From positions 248,001-312,000 of the forward strand of contig NZ_AXWS01000014.1 in the NCBI RefSeq assembly GCF_000482785.1: a stretch of DNA of 64,000 bases, given 5' to 3'. The notes beneath the pieces were generated by a model. It worked only from the letters and a program-made list of their open reading frames with translations, was not told the origin of the DNA and did not search any database. Both the position numbers and the translations under genes were made by a program. Of this stretch, positions 10,515 to 17,874 are shown piece after piece (positions within the stretch are counted from its first letter, which is position 1; the number at the start of each line of letters is the position of its first letter). This stretch comes from Derxia gummosa DSM 723 (GTDB lineage Bacteria; Pseudomonadota; Gammaproteobacteria; Burkholderiales; Burkholderiaceae_E).

Positions 10515-11738
10515 ATGCCCAGCGCCCAGACCATCGCCCTCGTCAAAGCCACCGTGCCCGTGCTGCGCGAGCACGGCGAGGCGATCACGACGCACTTCTA
10601 CAAGACGATGTTCCGCGACTTCCCCGAGGTGCGCGCCTTCTTCAACCAGACCCACCAGGCCAGCGGCAGCCAGCCGCGCGCGCTGGCCGGGGCGGTGCTG
10701 GCCTATGCGGCGCACATCGACCGGCTCGACGAGATCGCGCCCGCGCTGCCCGCGATCATCCAGAAGCACGTCTCGCTCGGCATCACGCCCGAGCAGTACC
10801 CGATCGTCGGCCAGTGCCTGCTGCGCGCGATCCGCGAGGTACTGGGCGAGGCCGCGACCGACGACATCCTCGCCGCCTGGGCCGAGGCCTACGGCGAGCT
10901 GGCCGAGCTGCTCATCGCGGCGGAGGAGCAGGTGTACGCCGCCACCGCCGCGCAGCCGGGCGGCTGGCGCGGCCTGCGCCGCTTCGTGGTGGCGGCGCGC
11001 GTGCACGAGAGCAGCGAGATCGTCTCGCTCCATCTCAAGCCGGAAGACGGCGCCGCCCTGCCCGACTGGAAGCCGGGCCAGTACATCGCGCTCAGGCTCG
11101 TGATCGGCGGCGAGACGCTGCGCCGCAACTACTCGGTGTCGAACGCGCCGGGCACGGGCGAGATCCGCATCAGCGTGAAGCGCGAGCCGGGCGGCGTCGC
11201 CTCGGGCTGGCTGCACGAGCAGGCCACGCTCGGCACGGTGCTGGAACTGACGCCGCCGGCCGGCGAGTTCGTGCTGGAGGCGGGCACGCGGCCGCTGCTG
11301 TTCCTCACGGCGGGCGTGGGCATCACGCCGGCGCTGGCGATGCTCGAAGCCGCCGCGCCCACGGGCCGGCCGATCGGCTTCGTGCATGCGGCGCGCAACC
11401 CGGGCGCCCAGGCCTTCCGCGCGCGCCTGCAAGCGCTTGCAGCCGAGCATCCCAACGTGACGCCGCGCTTCCGCTACAGCGATGCCGACGCCCACGGCCC
11501 GGTGGCCGGCGCCGACGGCCTGCGCGCCAATCTGGCGCCGGAGGAGCGCGGCCTGATCGATGCCGCGACGCTCGCCGGCCTGCTGCCGGCCAACCGCGAC
11601 CTCGACGTGTACCTGCTCGGCCCGACGCCGTTCATGCGCGCGATGCTCGGCCTGCTCGATGCGCTGGACGTGCCGCGTTCGCGCGTGAAGCTGGAGTTCT
11701 TCGGGCCGAAGGAGGCGCTGGAGCCGGCGGCGGCCTGA
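10515..11738 (+). CDS. hmp: Flavohemoglobin, nitric oxide dioxygenase
   Basis: 407 residues, standard Hmp length. It converts NO and O2 to nitrate using haem, FAD and NAD(P)H in the cytoplasm. The globin domain (1-140) has the proximal His in IIQKHVSLGI (about 85) and the distal-side Tyr in HFYKTMF. The FAD domain (about 150-255) has RRNYSVSNAP (about 203). The NAD domain (about 265-400) has LTAGVGITPAL and LLGPTPFM. The ATG at 10515 was chosen over frame extensions because it matches the family N-terminus and follows ACAGGAAG. NorR boxes upstream imply NO induction. A perfect copy of the recurrent 14-bp palindrome is inside the gene at 11428. Confidence 0.96.
   Translation: MPSAQTIALVKATVPVLREHGEAITTHFYKTMFRDFPEVRAFFNQTHQASGSQPRALAGAVLAYAAHIDRLDEIAPALPAIIQKHVSLGITPEQYPIVGQCLLRAIREVLGEAATDDILAAWAEAYGELAELLIAAEEQVYAATAAQPGGWRGLRRFVVAARVHESSEIVSLHLKPEDGAALPDWKPGQYIALRLVIGGETLRRNYSVSNAPGTGEIRISVKREPGGVASGWLHEQATLGTVLELTPPAGEFVLEAGTRPLLFLTAGVGITPALAMLEAAAPTGRPIGFVHAARNPGAQAFRARLQALAAEHPNVTPRFRYSDADAHGPVAGADGLRANLAPEERGLIDAATLAGLLPANRDLDVYLLGPTPFMRAMLGLLDALDVPRSRVKLEFFGPKEALEPAAA
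11428..11441. repeat. Perfect copy of a recurrent 14-bp palindrome, TGCAAGCGCTTGCA
   Basis: This is the only perfect palindrome of a set of ten near-copies in the window. The others are at 8484-8497, 9118-9131, 11804-11817, 20801-20814, 40733-40746, 47437-47450, 48993-49006, 51181-51194 and 54990-55003. Most lie in coding sequence. Here it uses CAA, CTT and GCA codons, which are scarce in the surrounding genes. The function is unknown. Confidence 0.55.
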
Positions 11739-11851
11739 GCGTCGGGCGGCGCGGCCTGCATCGCGTCGGCCACGGAACCCGCGCGCCCGATCGCCCCTGG
11801 CGGCGCAAGCCTTTGCACGCCGCCCGGCGCGCAACTTGCCTCGGCGCGGGC

Positions 11852-12757
11852 ATGACCACGCCCGCCCACGCCCCGCTCCCCCGCCACGACCGCTTCGACT
11901 ACACCCCGATCCACCGCCGGCCCGACTTCTGCTGGCCCGGCGGCGCGCGGCTCGCGGTGTACGTCGCCGTCAACCACGAGCACTTCGCGTTCGGCGCCGG
12001 CCTCGGCGCCCGCCTTGCGCCCGGCACCGAGCCCGACGTGCTCAACCACGCCTGGCGCGAGTACGGCAACCGCGTCGGCGCCTGGCGGCTCATGGCGCTG
12101 CTCGACCAGCTCGGCCTGCCCGCCGCCGCGCTGCTCAACACCGCGCTCTACGACCATTGCCCCGAACTCGTCGCCGCCTGCGTCGCGCGCGGCGACGAAC
12201 TCGTGGCCCACGGCCACACCAATGCCGACAACCAGTCGGCGCTCGCGCCCGAGGCCGAAGCCGCCCTGCTCGCCGCCTGCCGCGCACGCATCGCCGCCGA
12301 GTCGGGCCGCGCGCCCGAAGGCTGGCTCTCGCCGTGGATCGCCGAGACGCCGCGCACGCCCGACCTGCTCGCCGCCGCCGGCTACCGCTACACGCTCAAC
12401 TGGTGCCACGACGACCAGCCCACGCGGCTGCGCACCGCCGCCGGCCCGCTCTGGGCCATCCCGTATCCGCAGGAAGCCAACGACATCCCGGCCGTGATCG
12501 CGCGCCAGATGACGGGCGCGCAGTTCGCCGAGCTGCTGGCCGACCAGTTCGACGAGATGCGCGAGCAGTCGGCGCATCAGCCGCTGGTCATGGGCATCGC
12601 GCTGCATCCCTATCTCGTCGGCCAGCCGCACCGGCTGCGACCGCTGCGCCGGGTGCTTGCGCGCATCGCGGCGGCGGACGACGTGTGGCTCACGACGCCC
12701 GGGCGCATCGCCGCGCACATGGATGCGCTGGCGGCCGAAGGGGGCTGGCCCCTCTGA
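11852..12757 (+). CDS. Polysaccharide deacetylase family protein, PuuE-like
   Basis: 301 residues. It belongs to the NodB/CE4-type deacetylase superfamily in the branch with PuuE-like allantoinases and related deacylases. The N-terminus (RRPDFCWPGGARLAVYVAVN) and the metal-site region (AHGHTNADNQS) match this branch, as do the inner blocks PEGWLSPW and MGIALHPYLVGQPHR. The likely role is hydrolysis of an amide bond in a small substrate; which one is not clear. The ATG at 11852 is used although no strong ribosome-binding site is visible. It follows hmp by 113 bases on the same strand; that gap carries one copy of the recurrent near-palindrome. Confidence 0.8.
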   Translation: MTTPAHAPLPRHDRFDYTPIHRRPDFCWPGGARLAVYVAVNHEHFAFGAGLGARLAPGTEPDVLNHAWREYGNRVGAWRLMALLDQLGLPAAALLNTALYDHCPELVAACVARGDELVAHGHTNADNQSALAPEAEAALLAACRARIAAESGRAPEGWLSPWIAETPRTPDLLAAAGYRYTLNWCHDDQPTRLRTAAGPLWAIPYPQEANDIPAVIARQMTGAQFAELLADQFDEMREQSAHQPLVMGIALHPYLVGQPHRLRPLRRVLARIAAADDVWLTTPGRIAAHMDALAAEGGWPL

Positions 12758-12959
12758 GACGGCCCGGCAGCCGCCCCTCTGTCACTCCCGCGAGCGACCG
12801 AAAGCCTGAATGCCCCGTTTCGATTACGGCATTCCGTCACGTCAGCGCACTTCCTACACGCCCCGGATTGCGCTGCCAAAGCGGCTTTCACCGGCCCATC
12901 GCGCCGCGTCATGCGAGGTGACGATGCAATCCCGCAGTCACCGAATTGAAGGAGATGGC

Positions 12960-13289
12960 ATGACCGCCCCGTTCAACCAGCCCGAGTGGGCCGAACTCGT
13001 GGCCGACAGCTGCCGCGCACTCGACGCTTACGACAGCGGTCGCAAGCCGATGGACGCCGACGACTACCGCCACGTCGCCGCCCGCCTCGAAGCCCTCGTG
13101 CGCCAGGTGCGCACGCCGCAGACGCTGTATCTGCCGAGCGCCGCCTACCGTCACGCCGCCGAGAACGTCTACTTCGAAGCCAACCGCCGTCTGCTGGAGC
13201 CGCGCCGCCTCGCGTTGCGCGCCGCCGCCGAAGCCCAGGTGATCGACGCGCTGCAACGCACGCTGCGGCTGCGCAAGACCGAGGAGTGA
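12960..13289 (+). CDS. Small helical protein of unknown function
   Basis: 109 residues, mostly helical and charged (ARLEALVRQVR; RRLLEPRRLALRAAAEAQVIDALQRTLRLRK). It has no signal peptide or membrane segment. A strong ribosome-binding site (GAAGGAGATGGC) directly precedes the ATG at 12960, which makes the gene convincing despite having no recognised family. Confidence 0.7.
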   Translation: MTAPFNQPEWAELVADSCRALDAYDSGRKPMDADDYRHVAARLEALVRQVRTPQTLYLPSAAYRHAAENVYFEANRRLLEPRRLALRAAAEAQVIDALQRTLRLRKTEE

Positions 13290-13543
13290 GGCGGGCGGGC
13301 CATCCGCGCCGGAAGAGATCCGGCGCCGGAAGCCATGTGCTGCCGTGATGGCCAACCGGGACCGACGGCCAATTCCGCCCTCGGCCCGAAAACCCCGTCG
13401 CCACCGCGCCGCGCCAGCGTCAGCCTCGCGCCCGTCGGCACTCTTGTATCAACCGTCCGTCCAGAGCACGCGCCCGCACTGCTCTCGGAATGCGTCCTCT
13501 CGCCGTTTAGGTCTTTTTCCGATCACCGGAAACGCGTAGAAAC

Positions 13544-13563
13544 CGCACGGAAAACTCCGTGCG
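13544..13563. promoter_or_regulatory. Hairpin/dyad 35 bases before the first RTX gene
   Basis: A perfect 8-bp inverted repeat, CGCACGGA-AAAC-TCCGTGCG. It sits in the 308-bp region (13290-13597) that separates the small gene from the RTX gene and holds no other supported feature. It could be an operator or a leader hairpin. There is no T-run after it, so it is not a terminator. Confidence 0.5.
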
Positions 13564-13597
13564 ATTTCGCACACCTTCCAGACGGACGAGACAGGCG

Positions 13598-16500
13598 ATG
13601 GCGATCTTTACCGGCAACGCATCCAGCAACACCCTCATCGGCGGCGCCGGTGACGACAGCATCAGCGGCCTCGGCGGCTACGACAGCCTGAGCGGCGCGG
13701 CGGGCAACGACTTCATCAGCGGCGGCGACGGCAACGACACGCTCGAAGGCGGTGAGGGCAACGACACGCTCGCCGGCGACGCCGGCAACGACAGCCTCAC
13801 CGGCGGCACCGGCGCCGACAGCTTCGTGCTCGGCGAGGGCTACGACACGATCGGCGACTTCGACATCAACGCCGACCGCATTGATGTCTCGGGCTACGGC
13901 ATCAGCGACTACGCGACGCTCCAGCGCCTGCTCGGCTACGACAACGCCGGCAACGTGACGCTGTCGTTCTGGGCCGCCGGCAGCCAGCGCAGCACCACCT
14001 TCACGGGCCTGTGGACGACCGATTTCGACCCGGCCCGCGTCACGCTCAACACCGCCACTACGGCCGACGCGCTCACCGGCACCAACTACGGCGAAGTGCT
14101 CATCAGCGGCCTCGGCAACGACACCGTGGTCGGCGGCGATGGCAACGACTTCATCTTCGGCGAGGGCGGCAACGACCTGCTCTATGGCGGCTCGGGCACG
14201 CCGACGGGCGAGATCTACGGCGGCAACGACACGCTCGTGGGCGGCGCCGGCAACGACAAGCTCTGGGGCGGCGGCAACGACGACGTGCTCGAAGGCGGCG
14301 ACGGCGCCGACACGCTCGAAGGCGGCCGCGGCGACGACAGCCTGCTCGGCGGCACCGGCGCCGACGTGTTCGTGCTCAACGCCGAAGGCGCGAGCGAGAA
14401 CGACCGCATCGGCGACTTCAGCAGCGTCGAGGGCGACAAGCTCGACCTGCGCAACCTCGGCATCAGCGACGCCGACACGCTCCAGCGCCTCATCAGCAAC
14501 AGCGAGAGCGCGACTTCGTTCAGCTATCGCACCGGCAGCGGCTACACCCACACCATCACCTTCGACGGCGTGGCGATCGCCGGCATCGCGCCGGCCAACC
14601 TCATCCTGAGCACCACGGTCAGCAACGACAACGTGCTCGGCAGCAGCTATGCCGACGACCTGTTCGGCGGCCTCGGCAACGACACGATGGCCGGCACCGA
14701 CGGCAATGACCAGCTGTTCGGCGAGGGCGGCAACGACGTGCTCTACGGCGGCTCGGCCTCGCCGCTGAGCGAGGCGTACGGCGGCTACGACGCGCTGTTC
14801 GGCGGCGCCGGCAACGACCAGCTCTACGGCGGCGGCGGCAACGACACGCTCGACGGCGGCGCCGGCCTCGACACGCTCGACGGCGGCATCGGCGACGACA
14901 CCCTCGGCGGCGGCGGCGGCGCCGACGTGTTCGTCTTCCGCGTCAGCGACAACAGCAGCGACACGGTGCTCGACTTCTCGCAGGCCGACGGCGACCGCAT
15001 TGATGTGAGCGCGCTCGGCGTGGGCGACTTCGCGAGCCTGCAGCGGCTCATGAGCACGACCTACTACAACTACGGCTCGACGCTCGTGGTCGCGGCCAAC
15101 GGCAACACCGGCTACCTCACGCTCAACGGCGTGAGCTTCGGCCAGCTGACCGCCGCCGACTTCATCTTCAGCACCGACACCGTGGCCGGCAGCCTGATCG
15201 GCAGCAGCTACGGCGACGCGCTGTTCGGCGCCGGCGGCAACGACACCATCACCGGCGCCGATGGCGACGACCGCCTGTTCGGCGAAGCCGGCAACGACGT
15301 GCTCTACGGCGGCTCGGGCAGTCCGACCGGCGAGACCTACGGCGGCAACGACCTGCTGTCGGGCGGCGCCGGCAACGACCAGCTGTTCGGCGGCGGCTAC
15401 AACGACACGCTCGAAGGCGGCGCCGGCAACGACACGCTCGACGGCGGCAAGCACAACGACACGCTCACCGGCGGCAGCGGCGCCGACCGCTTCATCGTGC
15501 GCAACGAAGGCGTGACCGAGACCAATCTCGTCACCGACTTCAGCGTCGCCGACGGCGACCGGCTCGACGTGACCGCGCTCGGCATCAGCGACTTCGAGAC
15601 CGTGCAGCGGCTGTTCGCGAGCAGCGCCACCGGCACCACCTTCACCGTGCGCGCGGATGGCTACACCAACACCTTCCAGCTGCGCGGCCTGAGCGCCTCC
15701 GACCTGACGGCGGCGAGCTTCGTGTTCTCCACCGCCTCCACCGCCAACGCCGTCACCGGCGGCAGCGGCTATGACGACCTGTTCGGCGGCCGGGGCAACG
15801 ACACCATCACCGGCGGCGACGGCTACGACCGACTGTTCGGCGAAAGCGGCAACGACGTGCTCTACGGCGGCACCGCCAGCCATGTGGCCGACCGCTACGA
15901 CGGCTACGACTTCCTGTCGGGCGGCGCCGGCAACGACCAGCTCTACGGCGGCGGCGGCTACGACACGCTCGACGGCGGCAGCGGCGACGACACGCTCCAG
16001 GGCGACGACGGCTACGACACCCTCATCGGCGGCGACGGCATCGATCTGGCCTCCTATGCCGGCGAGGCCACCGGCGTGCGCGTCAACCTGCTGGCCGGCA
16101 ACGTGGGACGGACCGGCAACAACTATGCGGAAGACCGGCTCGTCGGCATCGAGGGCGCGATCGGCACCGACCAGGCCGACCGCTTCACCGGCGACGCGGG
16201 CGACAACCTCTTCTTCGGCGGCGCCGGCAACGACGTGCTCGTGGGCGGAGCCGGCAACGACGTGCTCAACGGCGGCAGCGGCGACGACAGCCTGAGCGGC
16301 GGCGCCGGTCTCGACGTGGCGAGCTACACGCTGGCCAGCGGCGCGATCAGCATCAACCTGTCGACCGGCATCGTGAGCGGCGCCGACGGCGAAGACGCAC
16401 TGCTGTCGATCGAGGGCGTGTCGGGCAGCGGCTTCGCCGACCGCATCACCGGCAGCAGCGCGGCCAACCTGCTCATGGGCAACAACGGCAACGACACGAT

Positions 16501-16999
16501 CTCGGCCGGCGCGGGCGCCGACACGCTCGTGGGCGGCGCGGGCAACGACAGCCTCACCGGCGGCAGCGGCGCCGACGTGTTCGTGTTCGACAGCGCGACC
16601 GGCAGCGACCGCGTCACCGACTTCTCGTCGGGCGGCGACAAGCTGAGCTTCGACGCCTCGGTCTGGGGCCTCGGCGACGGCGACGCGCTGCTCGAAGGCG
16701 CGGTGGCCATCGCCGGCCCCGGCGGCTTCGCGCGCGGCGCCGAGCTGGTGATCGTGACCGACGGCTTCAGCGGCAGCATCACCAGCGCCGCCAGCGCCGC
16801 CGCCGCGATCGGCAGCGCCACCAGCGCCTATGCCGTCGGCGACGACCGGCTGTTCGTCGTCAACAACGGCACGCAATCGGCGGTGTGGGAGTTCCATGCC
16901 GACAACGCCAACGCGGCGGTCGAGGCAGGTGAGCTGTCGCTGGTGACGCTCGTCGTCAACACCGCGACGACGGTGGTGGGGGATTACCAGTTCGTGTGA
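13598..16999 (+). CDS. RTX-repeat protein 1 with four large tandem modules
   Basis: 1133 residues made mostly of calcium-binding RTX nonapeptides (GGxGxDxLx; for example GGAGNDTLEGG). Such proteins leave the cell through type I secretion with an uncleaved C-terminal signal, and fold on binding extracellular calcium. Between RTX blocks lie four copies of a larger unit, period 186-188 residues, each with an LG(I/V)xD...LQRL motif (near residues 101, 288, 474, 662) and most ending in an FST block. The last 140 residues (from DVFVFDSATGSDRV) form a domain shared with the two other RTX proteins here; it ends VVGDYQFV. The ATG at 13598 gives MAIFTGN, matching the second RTX protein's MGVFAGN. No type I transporter is nearby. 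Confidence 0.88.
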   Translation: MAIFTGNASSNTLIGGAGDDSISGLGGYDSLSGAAGNDFISGGDGNDTLEGGEGNDTLAGDAGNDSLTGGTGADSFVLGEGYDTIGDFDINADRIDVSGYGISDYATLQRLLGYDNAGNVTLSFWAAGSQRSTTFTGLWTTDFDPARVTLNTATTADALTGTNYGEVLISGLGNDTVVGGDGNDFIFGEGGNDLLYGGSGTPTGEIYGGNDTLVGGAGNDKLWGGGNDDVLEGGDGADTLEGGRGDDSLLGGTGADVFVLNAEGASENDRIGDFSSVEGDKLDLRNLGISDADTLQRLISNSESATSFSYRTGSGYTHTITFDGVAIAGIAPANLILSTTVSNDNVLGSSYADDLFGGLGNDTMAGTDGNDQLFGEGGNDVLYGGSASPLSEAYGGYDALFGGAGNDQLYGGGGNDTLDGGAGLDTLDGGIGDDTLGGGGGADVFVFRVSDNSSDTVLDFSQADGDRIDVSALGVGDFASLQRLMSTTYYNYGSTLVVAANGNTGYLTLNGVSFGQLTAADFIFSTDTVAGSLIGSSYGDALFGAGGNDTITGADGDDRLFGEAGNDVLYGGSGSPTGETYGGNDLLSGGAGNDQLFGGGYNDTLEGGAGNDTLDGGKHNDTLTGGSGADRFIVRNEGVTETNLVTDFSVADGDRLDVTALGISDFETVQRLFASSATGTTFTVRADGYTNTFQLRGLSASDLTAASFVFSTASTANAVTGGSGYDDLFGGRGNDTITGGDGYDRLFGESGNDVLYGGTASHVADRYDGYDFLSGGAGNDQLYGGGGYDTLDGGSGDDTLQGDDGYDTLIGGDGIDLASYAGEATGVRVNLLAGNVGRTGNNYAEDRLVGIEGAIGTDQADRFTGDAGDNLFFGGAGNDVLVGGAGNDVLNGGSGDDSLSGGAGLDVASYTLASGAISINLSTGIVSGADGEDALLSIEGVSGSGFADRITGSSAANLLMGNNGNDTISAGAGADTLVGGAGNDSLTGGSGADVFVFDSATGSDRVTDFSSGGDKLSFDASVWGLGDGDALLEGAVAIAGPGGFARGAELVIVTDGFSGSITSAASAAAAIGSATSAYAVGDDRLFVVNNGTQSAVWEFHADNANAAVEAGELSLVTLVVNTATTVVGDYQFV
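13810..16050 (+). repeat. Four tandem ~561-bp coding repeats within RTX protein 1
   Basis: Equivalent codons of the LG(I/V)xDxxxLQRL motif start at 13901, 14462, 15020 and 15584, so the spacing is 561, 558 and 564 bases. Each unit holds an RTX block plus an interposed segment. The boundaries given are approximate. Confidence 0.75.
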
Positions 17000-17091
17000 C
17001 GCCGGTCGGCGGGCGGCATGCCCGCCGGGCACCGGAACGGCCGGGACGGGCGGAACACGGGCCGACCGGCCCGGCTCCGCCGACCGGGTGA

Positions 17092-17514
17092 TCAGGCGAT
17101 CACCAGCGTCACGTCGATGTTGCCGCGCGTCGCGTTCGAGTACGGGCAGACGATGTGGGCGGCATCCACCAGCTTCCGCGCCACGTCGCGGTCGAGGCTG
17201 GGCAGCGAGATGGTCAGCTCGGCCTGGATGCCGAAGCCGGTCGGGAGCGGACCGATGCCGACCTTGCCGGTGATCTGCGCGTCGGCCGGCAGCGCGACCT
17301 TCTCGCGCGCGGCGACGAACTTGAGCGCGCCCAGAAAGCAGGCCGAATAGCCGGCCGCGAACAGCTGCTCGGGGTTGGTGCCGGCGCCGTTGCCGCCCAT
17401 TTCCTTCGGCAGCGCGAGCGCCACGTCGAGCTTGTTGTCGCTGGTGACGGCGCGGCCGTCACGGCCGCCGGTGGCGGTGGCTTCGGCGGTGTACAGGACC
17501 TTTTCGAGGGACAT
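17092..17514 (-). CDS. ohr: Organic hydroperoxide resistance peroxidase
   Basis: 140 residues, typical of Ohr. It reduces organic and fatty-acid hydroperoxides using two Cys and dihydrolipoamide-type donors in the cytoplasm. The peroxidatic Cys is in [10 protein letters not shown] (about 60) and the resolving Cys in [14 protein letters not shown] (about 125). The N-terminus ([15 protein letters not shown]) is standard. The start at 17514 follows GGAGTC. Its usual repressor gene, ohrR, lies 3.3 kb away beyond an RTX gene. A dyad at 17577-17596 upstream is the likely OhrR operator. Confidence 0.95.
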   Translation of the reverse strand: MSLEKVLYTAEATATGGRDGRAVTSDNKLDVALALPKEMGGNGAGTNPEQLFAAGYSACFLGALKFVAAREKVALPADAQITGKVGIGPLPTGFGIQAELTISLPSLDRDVARKLVDAAHIVCPYSNATRGNIDVTLVIA

Positions 17515-17576
17515 GACGGACTCCTTGGACCGGGGTGACGGCGCCGGGCTCGGTCGCCGGCGCCATAACATTGAAC

Positions 17577-17596
17577 ACGATTTGATCGTACACGAT
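17577..17596. promoter_or_regulatory. Likely OhrR operator upstream of ohr
   Basis: ACGAT-TTG-ATCGT-AC-ACGAT: three half-sites that form two overlapping perfect inverted repeats. It is 63 bases before the ohr start and also upstream of the divergent RTX gene 2. The CGAT-N3-ATCG core recurs before ohrR (21331-21343). The rest of the 17515-17874 gap shows no other supported feature. Confidence 0.6.
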
Positions 17597-17874
17597 ATAA
17601 ATGATTGGCCGAGCATCAAGTGTTTCCGGTTGTGATCCGCGGTCCGACGGCAGTGGCGACGGGAATGGCCGCCCGGTCCGGTCGCGCGGTTGCGGCGCTC
17701 CGTCCAGGCATTGGCGACTCCGTCCGCTTGCGCCGTCACCCCGGCGGCACACACCGCGCATCCGCGCAGGCATGATCACGCCCCCCTGCCAGGCAGCACG
17801 CCCGGCCGGACGCGCGCCCCGCCCGCAGCAGGACCGGGGCCGCCATGTACACGACACATCAGACCAGAACATTC

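Noticed and set aside
13523-17032. 1169-codon leftward frame antisense to RTX gene 1
   Set aside because: Its Val/Ala-rich repeats mirror the RTX codons. It has no domain motif, and the plus-strand RTX reading is clear.
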